DNA of 64,000 bases, from positions 22,633-86,632 of the forward strand of contig JACMPK010000025.1 of NCBI GenBank assembly GCA_014377535.1, read 5' to 3'. The notes under the pieces were generated by a model. That model saw only the letters and a program-made list of their open reading frames with translations. It searched no databases and was not told where the DNA came from. Within the stretch, counting starts at the first letter, position 1, and every line of letters starts with the position of its first letter. Source of the DNA: Gemmatimonadaceae bacterium. Lineage in GTDB: Bacteria; Gemmatimonadota; Gemmatimonadetes; Gemmatimonadales; Gemmatimonadaceae. This document shows positions 20,162 through 28,243 of this stretch, piece by piece. The position numbers and the translations under genes were made by a program.

Positions 20162-21090
20162 GAGTCGAACAGCGCCTCGGCAAACTCGGTCGCATCAAAA
20201 TCATGAAGGTCGGCCGCCGTTTCGCCGGTTCCGATGAACTTCACCGGAATGTTCAGCGCCTCGTGCACGGCGACCACCACCCCGCCCTTCGCGGTGCCGT
20301 CGAGCTTCGTCACGACCAGCCCCGTCAGCGGAACAGCCGCAGCGAACGTCTTCGCCTGTTGCACGGCGTTCTGTCCGATGGTGCCGTCCAGCACCAGCAG
20401 CGCCTCATGCGGCGCACCAGGCAATCGCTTGGTGATCACGCGCACGACTTTCCGCAGTTCGTCCATGAGCGCATCGCTGGTGTGCAGCCGGCCGGCGGTA
20501 TCCACGATGATCACATCAACACCGCGTGTCAGTCCGGCGTCAATCGCGTTGAAGCCGACCGCGGCGGGGTCCGAGCCGGCGGCCCCGCCCACGAAGTCCG
20601 CGCCGCTGCGCTGTGCCCAGATACGCAACTGCTCGATGGCTCCGGCGCGAAACGTGTCGCCCGCCGCCACCAGCACGCGCTTGCCGTTCTGCTGCAGCCG
20701 CGACGCGAGTTTGCCGATGAACGTGGTCTTGCCGGCGCCGTTCACGCCAAGCACGAGGATGACGGTCGGTCCAGTGTCCTGGTAGTGCATGGCTGGATCG
20801 GAGTTGCCGGTACGCAGCGCAGCCGCGATCTCCTCCTGCAGCGCCGTCGCGAACTCGTCCTCGGTGCGAATCTCACCACGACGCGCACGATCCTCGACCG
20901 CAGCGACGAGCTTGAGCGTCACCGCAACGCCGAAATCGGATTCCAGCAGCACCTGTTCGAGCTGCTCCAGTGATCCCTGATCGACACCACCGCGAATCGC
21001 GACGCGCCAGTTGGTGGTGACGACCGACTTGACCTTCTGCCAGAAAGACTTCTTCGGGAGGTCGCCGTCGCGACGAAACAGGCGCGCCAT
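20158..21090 (-). CDS. ftsY: Signal recognition particle receptor FtsY
   Basis: GTPase receptor that docks the SRP-ribosome complex at the inner membrane for co-translational insertion. NG domain: helical N part (about 15-95), then GTPase motifs G1 GVNGAGKTTFIGKL (Lys121), DTFRAGAIEQL, G3 DTAGRLHTSDALMDEL and G4 TKLDGTAKGG. The acidic A domain of enterobacterial FtsY is absent, as in many phyla; the short basic N-terminus (ARLFRRDGDLPKKSFWQKVK) probably contacts lipids. The track adds 82 codons that run over the upstream gene; the ATG at 21090 gives a normal 310 residues. It is coupled to recG and follows the VWA-like gene by 37 bases. Confidence 0.95.
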   Translation of the reverse strand: MARLFRRDGDLPKKSFWQKVKSVVTTNWRVAIRGGVDQGSLEQLEQVLLESDFGVAVTLKLVAAVEDRARRGEIRTEDEFATALQEEIAAALRTGNSDPAMHYQDTGPTVILVLGVNGAGKTTFIGKLASRLQQNGKRVLVAAGDTFRAGAIEQLRIWAQRSGADFVGGAAGSDPAAVGFNAIDAGLTRGVDVIIVDTAGRLHTSDALMDELRKVVRVITKRLPGAPHEALLVLDGTIGQNAVQQAKTFAAAVPLTGLVVTKLDGTAKGGVVVAVHEALNIPVKFIGTGETAADLHDFDATEFAEALFDS

Positions 21091-21127
21091 GCGAATGACT
21101 CGGGTGTTGACGAGAAAGGAAAACGGA

Positions 21128-22915
21128 TCAGCGCAGACCTGCGCGACGCCGGAGCAGCCATTCCGCTGCGAGCAGCAGCACCGTGGCAAGGTAGAGCCAC
21201 CCCAGCGACCGCGCACCGCGGCGCACGGCACGCGCCTCGCCGTTGAGCAGCACACTGCGCATGTCGGCGACAATCGGCAGCCACTCGCGCGACGCATTGA
21301 CAGGCAGCACGATCGCGCTGCCGTCAATCGTACCACGCCAGACGCCGTCGCTCAGCGCCGGTGACGTTATTTCGGCGGCATCGCCGAAGCGCAGTGAGTC
21401 GCGACGCGTGGCGCGATCGCCATCACGCACGAGTGACACGACGGCCCGTGGCTGCGCGCCGCGACGCCAGCGCACGGGCGCACCGGCGCGCTGCACCATG
21501 AGCGCCGGCACGGGAACGGCCGCGCGACCACGAGCGGCCATCAACCAGTCGGTCGCGCCACCGACGAGTGCCTGGAACGCCATCTCGCTGACGCCCCCAC
21601 GCGCACGCCACCGGCTGTATCCCGAGGCGGACACCTCGACGCGGCGAACGTCGCCCTCGTGCGCAGTCATGATGGGCGTACCGCCTGCGGCACTCATGCC
21701 TGGCGCGGCGCTCAGCGCGGTGATACCACCCCGTGCGGGTGCGGCGGCGAGCAGCGGCGGCAACGATTCAACCACGATACCTGCCAGCGACGGCTGCAGC
21801 GGCGATGTCGGAGCGACGCGAACCAGCAACTCGGGCGCATCGCTGCCCGGTGGCGCGAGGAGCAGCAGCGCACGCGTGCCAAGCGACGACGGCGACCCCA
21901 TCGCAGTGGTGTCGCCATGCAGCACGGCAAGCGTTGCCCCGCGTACTGCGGCACGTACCGCGCTCTCGTCCACCGGCGTGAAGTTGCCATCGCGGAGCCA
22001 GCGGCCGGGTGCGATCCGATAGTACGCATCGGTCGGCAGCGCGACATTGGCGCGTAGTGCGGTCGCCACGTCGCGCACATCGGCATCCGGTGCGGTCGAG
22101 ACGATCACGACGCGTTGCCGCGCGCCGCGCCGGAAGGCAACGGCCACGGTGTCATTCCGTGACTGCACGTCGGAGCCCGCGGGTAGCGCGGCGCGCAGCA
22201 CCGCAATGGAGTCACCAGGCGGGATCACCACCCGGCTCTCGACCACGGCCTCGCCCGCCGACTGCAGCGCGGGGACGGTGACCGCGGCGACGGAGTTCGC
22301 GTCGATCAGCCAGCGCAACGTGGTGGCTGCGGCCGCGCCATCGGTCATGACGCGCGCTCGCAGCGTCACGGTGTCACCGACGCGTGCCTCGGTTGGTGCA
22401 CTGACGTCGGCCACGGCGCGATCACCGACGGCACGAACGGGGATCACGATCACGCGCGAGCCGGCAACGGCCTGCTGCAACGCGTCCGGATCATCCAGAC
22501 CTCCGTCCGTGATGACGATCACGCGCTGCCCTTGCGCCGCGGCACGCTGGATGAGCGGCCCGACGGCCGACGCGGCATCACGGGGCCATTCAAAGTCGGA
22601 TCCGGTGCGCACCGAGTCGCCGAACAGCTGCACGGCGACCGATCCTGCAACCCGGCGGGCGGTATCCACGGCGGCGCGCCAGGCACTCGTGTCGCCGTTT
22701 CGTATCCAGCTGGCCGACGCATCAAGCGCCACCAGCGGCGTTGGCGGCGTCGCGATGCCAATGGGGAGGTCGAGCAGCAGCGCGGCGACGAGCGCGACAG
22801 CCGCGACACGAAGCAGTGCCAGCGGAATCCGCGGGCGCGTCAGCGACGGATAGGCAACCCACGCCACGACGACGCCGGCACCGAGCGCGAGCCCCCAGCC
22901 AGACACATCGTTCAC
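21128..22915 (-). CDS. VWA-like membrane-anchored protein of unknown function
   Basis: 595 residues with two N-terminal helices (about 8-24 and 33-50) and one C-terminal helix (near 572-588), so most of the chain lies on one side of the membrane. The first soluble part resembles a von Willebrand A domain: DASAS at residues 65-69 fits the metal-dependent DxSxS motif and VITDGG fits the second strand. Later parts look like beta-sandwich and Rossmann-like segments, a layout seen in BatA-like and glutamine-amidotransferase-like periplasmic proteins. I cannot name a specific function. The GTG start overlaps the M23 peptidase stop by four bases, linking it to cell-wall work downstream of ftsZ. Confidence 0.75.
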   Translation of the reverse strand: MNDVSGWGLALGAGVVVAWVAYPSLTRPRIPLALLRVAAVALVAALLLDLPIGIATPPTPLVALDASASWIRNGDTSAWRAAVDTARRVAGSVAVQLFGDSVRTGSDFEWPRDAASAVGPLIQRAAAQGQRVIVITDGGLDDPDALQQAVAGSRVIVIPVRAVGDRAVADVSAPTEARVGDTVTLRARVMTDGAAAATTLRWLIDANSVAAVTVPALQSAGEAVVESRVVIPPGDSIAVLRAALPAGSDVQSRNDTVAVAFRRGARQRVVIVSTAPDADVRDVATALRANVALPTDAYYRIAPGRWLRDGNFTPVDESAVRAAVRGATLAVLHGDTTAMGSPSSLGTRALLLLAPPGSDAPELLVRVAPTSPLQPSLAGIVVESLPPLLAAAPARGGITALSAAPGMSAAGGTPIMTAHEGDVRRVEVSASGYSRWRARGGVSEMAFQALVGGATDWLMAARGRAAVPVPALMVQRAGAPVRWRRGAQPRAVVSLVRDGDRATRRDSLRFGDAAEITSPALSDGVWRGTIDGSAIVLPVNASREWLPIVADMRSVLLNGEARAVRRGARSLGWLYLATVLLLAAEWLLRRRAGLR

Positions 22916-24294
22916 TTCGTATCGCTCACGCGCGTTCCAGGTCTCGTGATGTCGAGTGCGTTCGGTCTGATCGTCGTGGCACTCCCGGTGCTCTGCGGAG
23001 CGACCGGTCGCGGCACGGCAAATCCGAGTCGTGCCGCCACTGCGTCACGAGCGCCGGCGAACGCGGTCAGCGCGGGTCCCGTGAGCGCCACACCGCTGGC
23101 GTTGCGCAATGTTCGTGTCGGTTCTCTGGACACACCGTTCACCAAGGTTTCGAAATGCAGATGAGGGCCCGTGGAGAGTCCCGTGGACCCGACGAAGCCA
23201 ATGACCTGTCCCTGCGTGACGACCTGACCAGCGCGGAGTGCCTTCGCAAATCCGCGAAGATGTCCGTACCGGGTCACCATGCCGTCCCTGTGCCTGATCT
23301 CGATCACCCGTCCGTAGCCGCCCTCATAGTCCGCCTTGATCACGGCGCCGTCGCCGACCGTGCGGACCGGCGTGCCAAGCAGCGCCGCGTAGTCGATGCC
23401 GTCATGCCGACGGCGGATGCCCAGCAACGGATGCAGCCGCATGCCGAACATGCTGGACATGCGCCTGAACTCCAGTGGCGCGGCCAGGAATGTGGTACGC
23501 ATGGGTCGGCCTTCCACATCGTAATACTCCCCGCTCCCCTCGCGGGTTGAGAATCGGATCGCGCGCAGCCAGCGCCCGTCGTGCCTCAGCGCGCCCGCCA
23601 GCAGCGGCCCCACGCGTTCCGCGCCGAATGCAGTACGGTGACGCTGGATGACGGCGACGACCGAGTCCCCGCGCACCAGGTCCGAGCCGACGTCGAGCTT
23701 GTACTCGAAGGCCTCGGCGACGGCATACGCCATCTCCAGTCGTCCCCGGACACTGATCTCGCCGCGGCCGCCATCCCGCAGCGACTCGACCAGCGAGCCC
23801 TTGATGACGGCCCGGACTGTCACGGTATCCGCTCGCCAGAGTTCCCGTCGCTCGACTGCGGTCCAACCGCTCAGGCCCGACCGCTGGACCCTGAGGCTGC
23901 GATCGTCGGCGAGTTGCAGCTCGACTTCGCGAATTTGCGCGGCAGCGCTGTCTGCAAACACCGCGATCGGGATGGTGCGCCGCGCGGTCGCGCGTAACTC
24001 GGAGGCCTGAAGCACGCCGACGGCATCTGCGCGGCTGAGACCGGCCTTCATGAGCACCGCGATGACGCCGTCACCCCGATGGATCGTATCTCGCCGGGTC
24101 ACTGGTTCAGCGGATCGAGTCTGTACCATGACGCGCGGCACGGGCAGCTGCCGCCTCGGCAGACGCCAGAGCGCGATGGCGGCAGCACCACAAACGCACA
24201 TCGTCACGACAGCACGCGTTCGGCGCCGTTTCCGGCGACCGAGCGCGCGTTCACGTCGAGTCCTGTCTGCGCTATCAGTCGAAGCGTCGGCCAT
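22912..24294 (-). CDS. M23-family (LytM-type) peptidoglycan endopeptidase
   Basis: 460-residue membrane-anchored protein: a basic cytoplasmic start, one transmembrane segment (about 29-45, VVTMCVCGAAAIALW), a linker with helical regulatory features (residues 60-270), and a C-terminal M23 metallopeptidase domain. Zinc ligands are visible in MRLHPLLG, RRHDGIDY and HLHFE, so the domain should be active and cut cross-links in peptidoglycan. The region before the catalytic domain (GDGVIAVLMKAGLSRADAVGVL) resembles the LysM/OapA-like module found in such peptidases. It lies just downstream of ftsZ in transcription order, consistent with a role in splitting or remodelling septal wall. Confidence 0.9.
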   Translation of the reverse strand: MADASTDSADRTRRERALGRRKRRRTRAVVTMCVCGAAAIALWRLPRRQLPVPRVMVQTRSAEPVTRRDTIHRGDGVIAVLMKAGLSRADAVGVLQASELRATARRTIPIAVFADSAAAQIREVELQLADDRSLRVQRSGLSGWTAVERRELWRADTVTVRAVIKGSLVESLRDGGRGEISVRGRLEMAYAVAEAFEYKLDVGSDLVRGDSVVAVIQRHRTAFGAERVGPLLAGALRHDGRWLRAIRFSTREGSGEYYDVEGRPMRTTFLAAPLEFRRMSSMFGMRLHPLLGIRRRHDGIDYAALLGTPVRTVGDGAVIKADYEGGYGRVIEIRHRDGMVTRYGHLRGFAKALRAGQVVTQGQVIGFVGSTGLSTGPHLHFETLVNGVSREPTRTLRNASGVALTGPALTAFAGARDAVAARLGFAVPRPVAPQSTGSATTIRPNALDITRPGTRVSDTK

Positions 24295-24324
24295 CGATCA
24301 TGATGACCGGTTCCCGCTTCGGAC

Positions 24325-25557
24325 TCAATCCATCTGGCGGCGCATGAACGTCGGAATTTCCAGATCGTCCTGCGTGGCAGTGCGCATCGGTCGCGCCGGT
24401 CCGGTGAACGGTCGGGCGGCCGGGGGCTGGTTCGCCTGGACGGACTGCCCCGGCTGACCGTTGCCCTGACCGGGACGGACGATGCTGCTGGGCTTCGGCA
24501 CGACGATCTGCGGCGGTACCCAGCTCTTCTGACCTGCGCCGTTCGGCTGGATTCCCATCCTCGTATCCGGAGCGACCTGCCCCAATGCGCGGTCGAAGCC
24601 CGTGGCGATCAGCGTCACGCGGATCTCGCCCTCCATGGCTGGGTTGCTCGAATCACCACCGAAGATGATTTCCGCATCGTCACCCACCGACTCCTGTACG
24701 AGCTCGGCAATCTGCTGCACTTCGCCGAGCTGCAGGTCCGGACCGCCGACGATGTTGATCAAGACTGATTGCGCGCCCGAGATCGACACGCTGTCGAGCA
24801 GCGGACTCGCGATTGCCTGCTGCGCCGCCTCCATCGCCCGGTTCTCACCGCGGCCGATGCCCGAACCCATCAGGGCCGAGCCGCCATTCTGCATGACCGT
24901 GCGGACGTCTGCGAAGTCGACGTTGATGGTGCTCGACGTATTGATGATGCCTGAAATACCGGAGGTCGCCTGCAGCAGCACCTCGTCGGCCTTCTTCAGC
25001 GCGTCTTGAAACGGCATGCCGCGGCCGACGACCGCCAGCAGACGCTCGTTCGGGACGACGATCATGGTGTCCACATGCTTGCGAAGCTCACTGATGCCGA
25101 GCTCTGCCTGGCGCATGCGTTTCCGGCCCTCGAACAGGAATGGCTTCGTGACGATGCCCACAGTGAGCGCGCCGGCCTCTCGAGCGAGCTCCGCAATGAC
25201 TGGCGCAGCTCCCGTTCCGGTACCGCCGCCCATGCCGCAGGTGACGAACACCAGGTCGGCACCCGCCACGATGCGGCTGACCTCCTCACGGTTTTCCTCG
25301 ATCGACTGCCGTCCCACGTCGGGTCGCGCTCCGGCACCCAGACCGTTGGTCAGCTTGCGGCCGATCTGGATCTTGATGTTCGCCCTGGAGTTGTGGAGCG
25401 CCTGCGCGTCGGTGTTCACCGAGATGAACTCGACGCCACTCAGGTGTTCCTCGATCATCCGGTTGACGGCGTTGCCGCCACCTCCACCCACGCCAATCAC
25501 CTTGATGACGGCATTGGACGAATTGCGTTCCTCGAACTCGAAGGTCATGGCGGACAT
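24325..25557 (-). CDS. ftsZ: Cell division GTPase FtsZ
   Basis: Tubulin-like GTPase that forms the division ring. The 410-residue protein carries VGGGGGNAVNRM (residues 23-34), the tubulin signature GGGTGTGAAP (109-118), and T7-loop region residues NVDFADVR. A variable Pro/Gln-rich linker follows, then a conserved C-terminal peptide (DDLEIPTFMRRQMD) that binds FtsA and other tethers. ATG at 25557; a second in-frame Met lies three codons later. It is not coupled to ftsA: 659 bases with two terminator-like hairpins and an extended -10 promoter lie between them, so it has its own transcript together with the M23, VWA-like, ftsY and recG genes. Confidence 0.98.
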   Translation of the reverse strand: MSAMTFEFEERNSSNAVIKVIGVGGGGGNAVNRMIEEHLSGVEFISVNTDAQALHNSRANIKIQIGRKLTNGLGAGARPDVGRQSIEENREEVSRIVAGADLVFVTCGMGGGTGTGAAPVIAELAREAGALTVGIVTKPFLFEGRKRMRQAELGISELRKHVDTMIVVPNERLLAVVGRGMPFQDALKKADEVLLQATSGISGIINTSSTINVDFADVRTVMQNGGSALMGSGIGRGENRAMEAAQQAIASPLLDSVSISGAQSVLINIVGGPDLQLGEVQQIAELVQESVGDDAEIIFGGDSSNPAMEGEIRVTLIATGFDRALGQVAPDTRMGIQPNGAGQKSWVPPQIVVPKPSSIVRPGQGNGQPGQSVQANQPPAARPFTGPARPMRTATQDDLEIPTFMRRQMD

Positions 25558-25672
25558 GAGGCGCTGCGCTCCGCTGTGGGACTGGGGATGAACTCGCGGT
25601 CCACGGGCGACATGACGAGGAAACTCGCTGGCCCGGAGACACGTTCTCCGATGGGGTGTCGGACACGCGAAG

Positions 25673-25681
25673 AGTATAGCA
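25673..25681 (-). promoter_or_regulatory. Extended -10 promoter for ftsZ
   Basis: The minus strand reads TTTGCTATACT: a TATACT -10 box (25678-25673) preceded by TG plus one base, the extended -10 form. No clear -35 lies 17 bases upstream. Predicted start near 25666 gives a leader of about 110 bases before ftsZ. Confidence 0.55.
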
Positions 25682-25976
25682 AACCACCACCTGCAACGCT
25701 ACGCTGAATGAAAGCGAAGTCAAGCATGCGTTCACGAGGCGCATTCCGCGCTTCGCTCGCGTGCTCGTATGTTGGAAGGAACGCTGCGATCGGCACTTAG
25801 CTCTCACTGGCTCACGCGGCAGGCGAACGAGTGCCTCACGCGAGAGAGGTGTGGCGTTCACGGCGGGGGTGCTTTTCTTTGCTCGGAGTCACTGGAACCA
25901 TTCGGCTGAGTTGCCTTGACTCACGATCTCGCCGCATGCGCTGGAATTACTTGCGTGCATTCGCGTGCGGCAAAAG

Positions 25977-25997
25977 GACGTCGGTTCTGCCAACGTC
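25977..25997 (-). terminator. Second hairpin downstream of ftsA, with short U-tract
   Basis: In minus-strand RNA, GACGUUGG and CCGACGUC pair over 8 bp (one G-U) around a 5-base loop and are followed by CCUUUUG. It lies just beyond the stronger terminator and may back it up. Confidence 0.5.
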
Positions 25998-26013
25998 AGG
26001 TGCCCTCCGCGCG

Positions 26014-26060
26014 ACGAAAAAGCGGACGCAATCCGTTGGGATCCCGTCCGCTTTTTTCGT
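26014..26060. terminator. Rho-independent terminator after ftsA
   Basis: ACGAAAAAGCGGACG pairs with CGTCCGCTTTTTTCGT over 15 bp with a single bulged T. The A-run and T-run make it able to work in both directions. It lies about 157 bases past the ftsA stop and should end the main dcw transcript before ftsZ. Confidence 0.85.
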
Positions 26061-26216
26061 GATACATTCCCGCAAGAATCTCAGCGTCCTGCACAGGGGT
26101 CCGTAGGTCTGATCGCGCAGCGCGCGTGTGCAGCCTCACCCGCCCTTTCTCCGGGGCCGGCCGAGACCGGAACTGATTCCGCCTCGGAATTCACGATCGC
26201 GTGGTCGTGGATGGTC

Positions 26217-27485
26217 TCAGAAAAAATCCTGAAACCACTCCTTCAGTTTGCCGACGATCTGGTTCATGCCGGCCGGCGTGCCGGTTGCGGAACGCTTCCC
26301 CGATCCAGCAGGCTGCAGCATATGCGCGATTGCCACACGACCTGCCGCGAACTGCGCGAGACCCACCACGCAGCTGAACCGAGGCGACGACACCGCCTCG
26401 TGCAGGCCATCCAGTCCGTCCGGCGCACCGATGCGTACCGTCTGCCCGAACAGGTCTGACGCGAGTTCAGCAATACCGGCGGTAACCGAGGCGCCGCCGG
26501 TCACGACGACGCCGGCGTTCAGCTGCTTGGCAAAACCAGCGCGCTCGAGCTCCCGCTGAACATGGTCAAAGATCTCGTCGGTGCGCTGCTGGATGATGTG
26601 TGCGAGCAATTCATACGGGATCTGCCGGTCGCCCTGCGTGACCGTGCTGGGCAATGTGATGAACTGGCCGGGCTGGATCATCGGCTCGTAAGCGCAGCCA
26701 AATTCTTCCTTCAGCCGGTCCGCGTCGACCGGGGAGACACCGAGGCCGTGAATAATGTCGGCGGACACGTTGGCTCCGCCCAGGTTGATCGTCGCGACGT
26801 GCCGGATCTTTCCTTCCAGGAACACGGCGATGTCGGTGGTCCCGGAGCCCATCTCGACCAGCACGACACCGAGTTCCTTTTCGTCCTCGGTCAGCGTGGC
26901 AAGCGCACTGGCGAGGGGTGAGAGCACCAGGTCCTTGGTGCGGTAGCCGGCCTTCTCGACAGCCTTGCGCAGGTTGTTGGCCGGTGACGCGCCGACGGTT
27001 ACCAGGTACATCTCCGTCTCCAGCCGGGTGCCGACCATGCCGACCGGGTCACGAACGCCAAGGTTCTTGTCGACCGTGTACTCCTGCGGGATCGCGTGCA
27101 GCAGTTCGCGTTCGCGAGGGATCGACTGGGCCCGTGCCACGTCGTTCGCACGATCGACGTCGGCCCGGGTGATCTCCTCGCCATTCACGGCTACGATGCC
27201 CTGACTGGTCATGGTCTGCACGTGCTCGCCCGAGATGCCGACGTATAGCGCCTGAACCTTCTGTCCGGCCATGCGCTCCGCGTCGCCAAGTGCCTGCGCA
27301 ATGCTGCGGGTCGTGTCCTCGATGTCGGAAATGATGCCGCGGCGAAAGCCTGCCGTCCGTGCAGTCCCGACGCCGAGCACCTTCAACGTCGGTCGCCTGG
27401 GCAGCTCGCCCGTCACTTCCGCAATCAGGGCGGTGGTGTGCGTCGATCCGACGTCGAGCGCGGCAACGAGACGGTCTGAGCTCAT
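26217..27485 (-). CDS. ftsA: Cell division protein FtsA
   Basis: Actin-like ATPase that tethers FtsZ to the membrane and recruits later division proteins. The 422-residue sequence begins with ALDVGSTHTTALIAEV (phosphate 1 motif), has the SHS2/1C insert region (residues about 80-165, beginning DAERMAGQKVQALYVGISGEHV), then GSGTTDIAVF (phosphate 2), and VVVTGGASVTAGIAEL (adenosine motif). The last residues, VGKLKEWFQDFF, form the amphipathic membrane-targeting helix. The ATG overlaps the ftsQ stop by four bases. It is the last gene of the main dcw transcript before the terminators. Confidence 0.97.
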   Translation of the reverse strand: MSSDRLVAALDVGSTHTTALIAEVTGELPRRPTLKVLGVGTARTAGFRRGIISDIEDTTRSIAQALGDAERMAGQKVQALYVGISGEHVQTMTSQGIVAVNGEEITRADVDRANDVARAQSIPRERELLHAIPQEYTVDKNLGVRDPVGMVGTRLETEMYLVTVGASPANNLRKAVEKAGYRTKDLVLSPLASALATLTEDEKELGVVLVEMGSGTTDIAVFLEGKIRHVATINLGGANVSADIIHGLGVSPVDADRLKEEFGCAYEPMIQPGQFITLPSTVTQGDRQIPYELLAHIIQQRTDEIFDHVQRELERAGFAKQLNAGVVVTGGASVTAGIAELASDLFGQTVRIGAPDGLDGLHEAVSSPRFSCVVGLAQFAAGRVAIAHMLQPAGSGKRSATGTPAGMNQIVGKLKEWFQDFF

Positions 27486-28243
27486 GGCAATCGGGCGATG
27501 ACGAGGTTGCGGAACCGCAGGTCGAGCTCAGCCGCACGAATGCGGCGGCGGGCAAGATCCTGCTCAACAGGAAAGATGTCTGCCAACCGCGCCAGCGTCA
27601 CCTCCGGCGCAACGCGCACACGTTGGCGGCTGGTGCGCAGCTGCCATTCAGTCGCCGAAATCCGCTGCGCCTGTTCAATGGCATCGAAGAGCGCGGGATC
27701 CTGTGCACGCAATCTACCGAGCAGGTTGTAGAGCTTGCGGTCCGCCACCGTGTCGCGGGTGGCGAGTGGCGGCATGACGACGGGTGCGTCGAAGGCGGCG
27801 AGAGCCGGGTCGATAGGCAGCCGCGTCCCAGCCGAATCGACGCCGCGAAAGCCCTCACGTGTCGGAATCAGCGCGACAGGGGTTCGTTCGATGATCGAGA
27901 CGACGAGGGTGCCCGGCAGTCGTCGTCGCACGCGTGCGTGGGCCACGAGCGGGATCGACTCGATCTTTCGTGCAAAACGATCAGCATCATCGAAGACGCT
28001 GGCGGAGGTGTCGGCACCGAGCGCAGCGATGACAGCCGTCGGTGTGAGGAATCGCGCACCCTCGAGCTGCACGGTCTGCATGTGGAAATAGTCGAGCATG
28101 CCGAGCAGGCGTGGCATGGCCCAGACGATCAATGCACCTCCCAGCAGAACGAGTGAGCCTCGGCCCGCAACTTTCTTCCATGTCAACGCAGGTGCCACCG
28201 TCACGCGATGCGCGGCCGCCGGCGTGGGACGGACGGCCGTCAT
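27482..28243 (-). CDS. ftsQ: Cell division protein FtsQ/DivIB
   Basis: Bitopic division protein that links early and late divisome parts through FtsL/FtsB. The 253 residues comprise a basic cytoplasmic tail, one transmembrane helix (about 30-48), a POTRA domain (about 53-125; FHMQTVQLEGARFLTPTAVIAAL and RVRRRLPGTLVVSIIERTPVALI) and a beta domain to the C-terminus. Position between murC and ftsA is the classical one. Its ATG overlaps the murC stop (ATGA), as its stop overlaps ftsA. Confidence 0.93.
   Translation of the reverse strand: MTAVRPTPAAAHRVTVAPALTWKKVAGRGSLVLLGGALIVWAMPRLLGMLDYFHMQTVQLEGARFLTPTAVIAALGADTSASVFDDADRFARKIESIPLVAHARVRRRLPGTLVVSIIERTPVALIPTREGFRGVDSAGTRLPIDPALAAFDAPVVMPPLATRDTVADRKLYNLLGRLRAQDPALFDAIEQAQRISATEWQLRTSRQRVRVAPEVTLARLADIFPVEQDLARRRIRAAELDLRFRNLVIARLP

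Larger units (their letters stand above)
25558..26216. other. Non-coding interval between ftsA and ftsZ
   Basis: 659 bases, the largest gene-free stretch in the window. It holds two terminator-like hairpins (25977-25997 and 26014-26060) near the ftsA end and an extended -10 promoter (25673-25681) near the ftsZ end. No ORF with convincing features is present; the 91-codon plus-strand ORF at 25831 runs through both hairpins. I see no recognisable RNA gene between 25690 and 25975. Confidence 0.6.

Noticed and set aside
25831-26106. 91-codon plus-strand ORF in the ftsA-ftsZ gap
   Set aside because: It runs through both terminator hairpins and has no ribosome site or recognisable composition.
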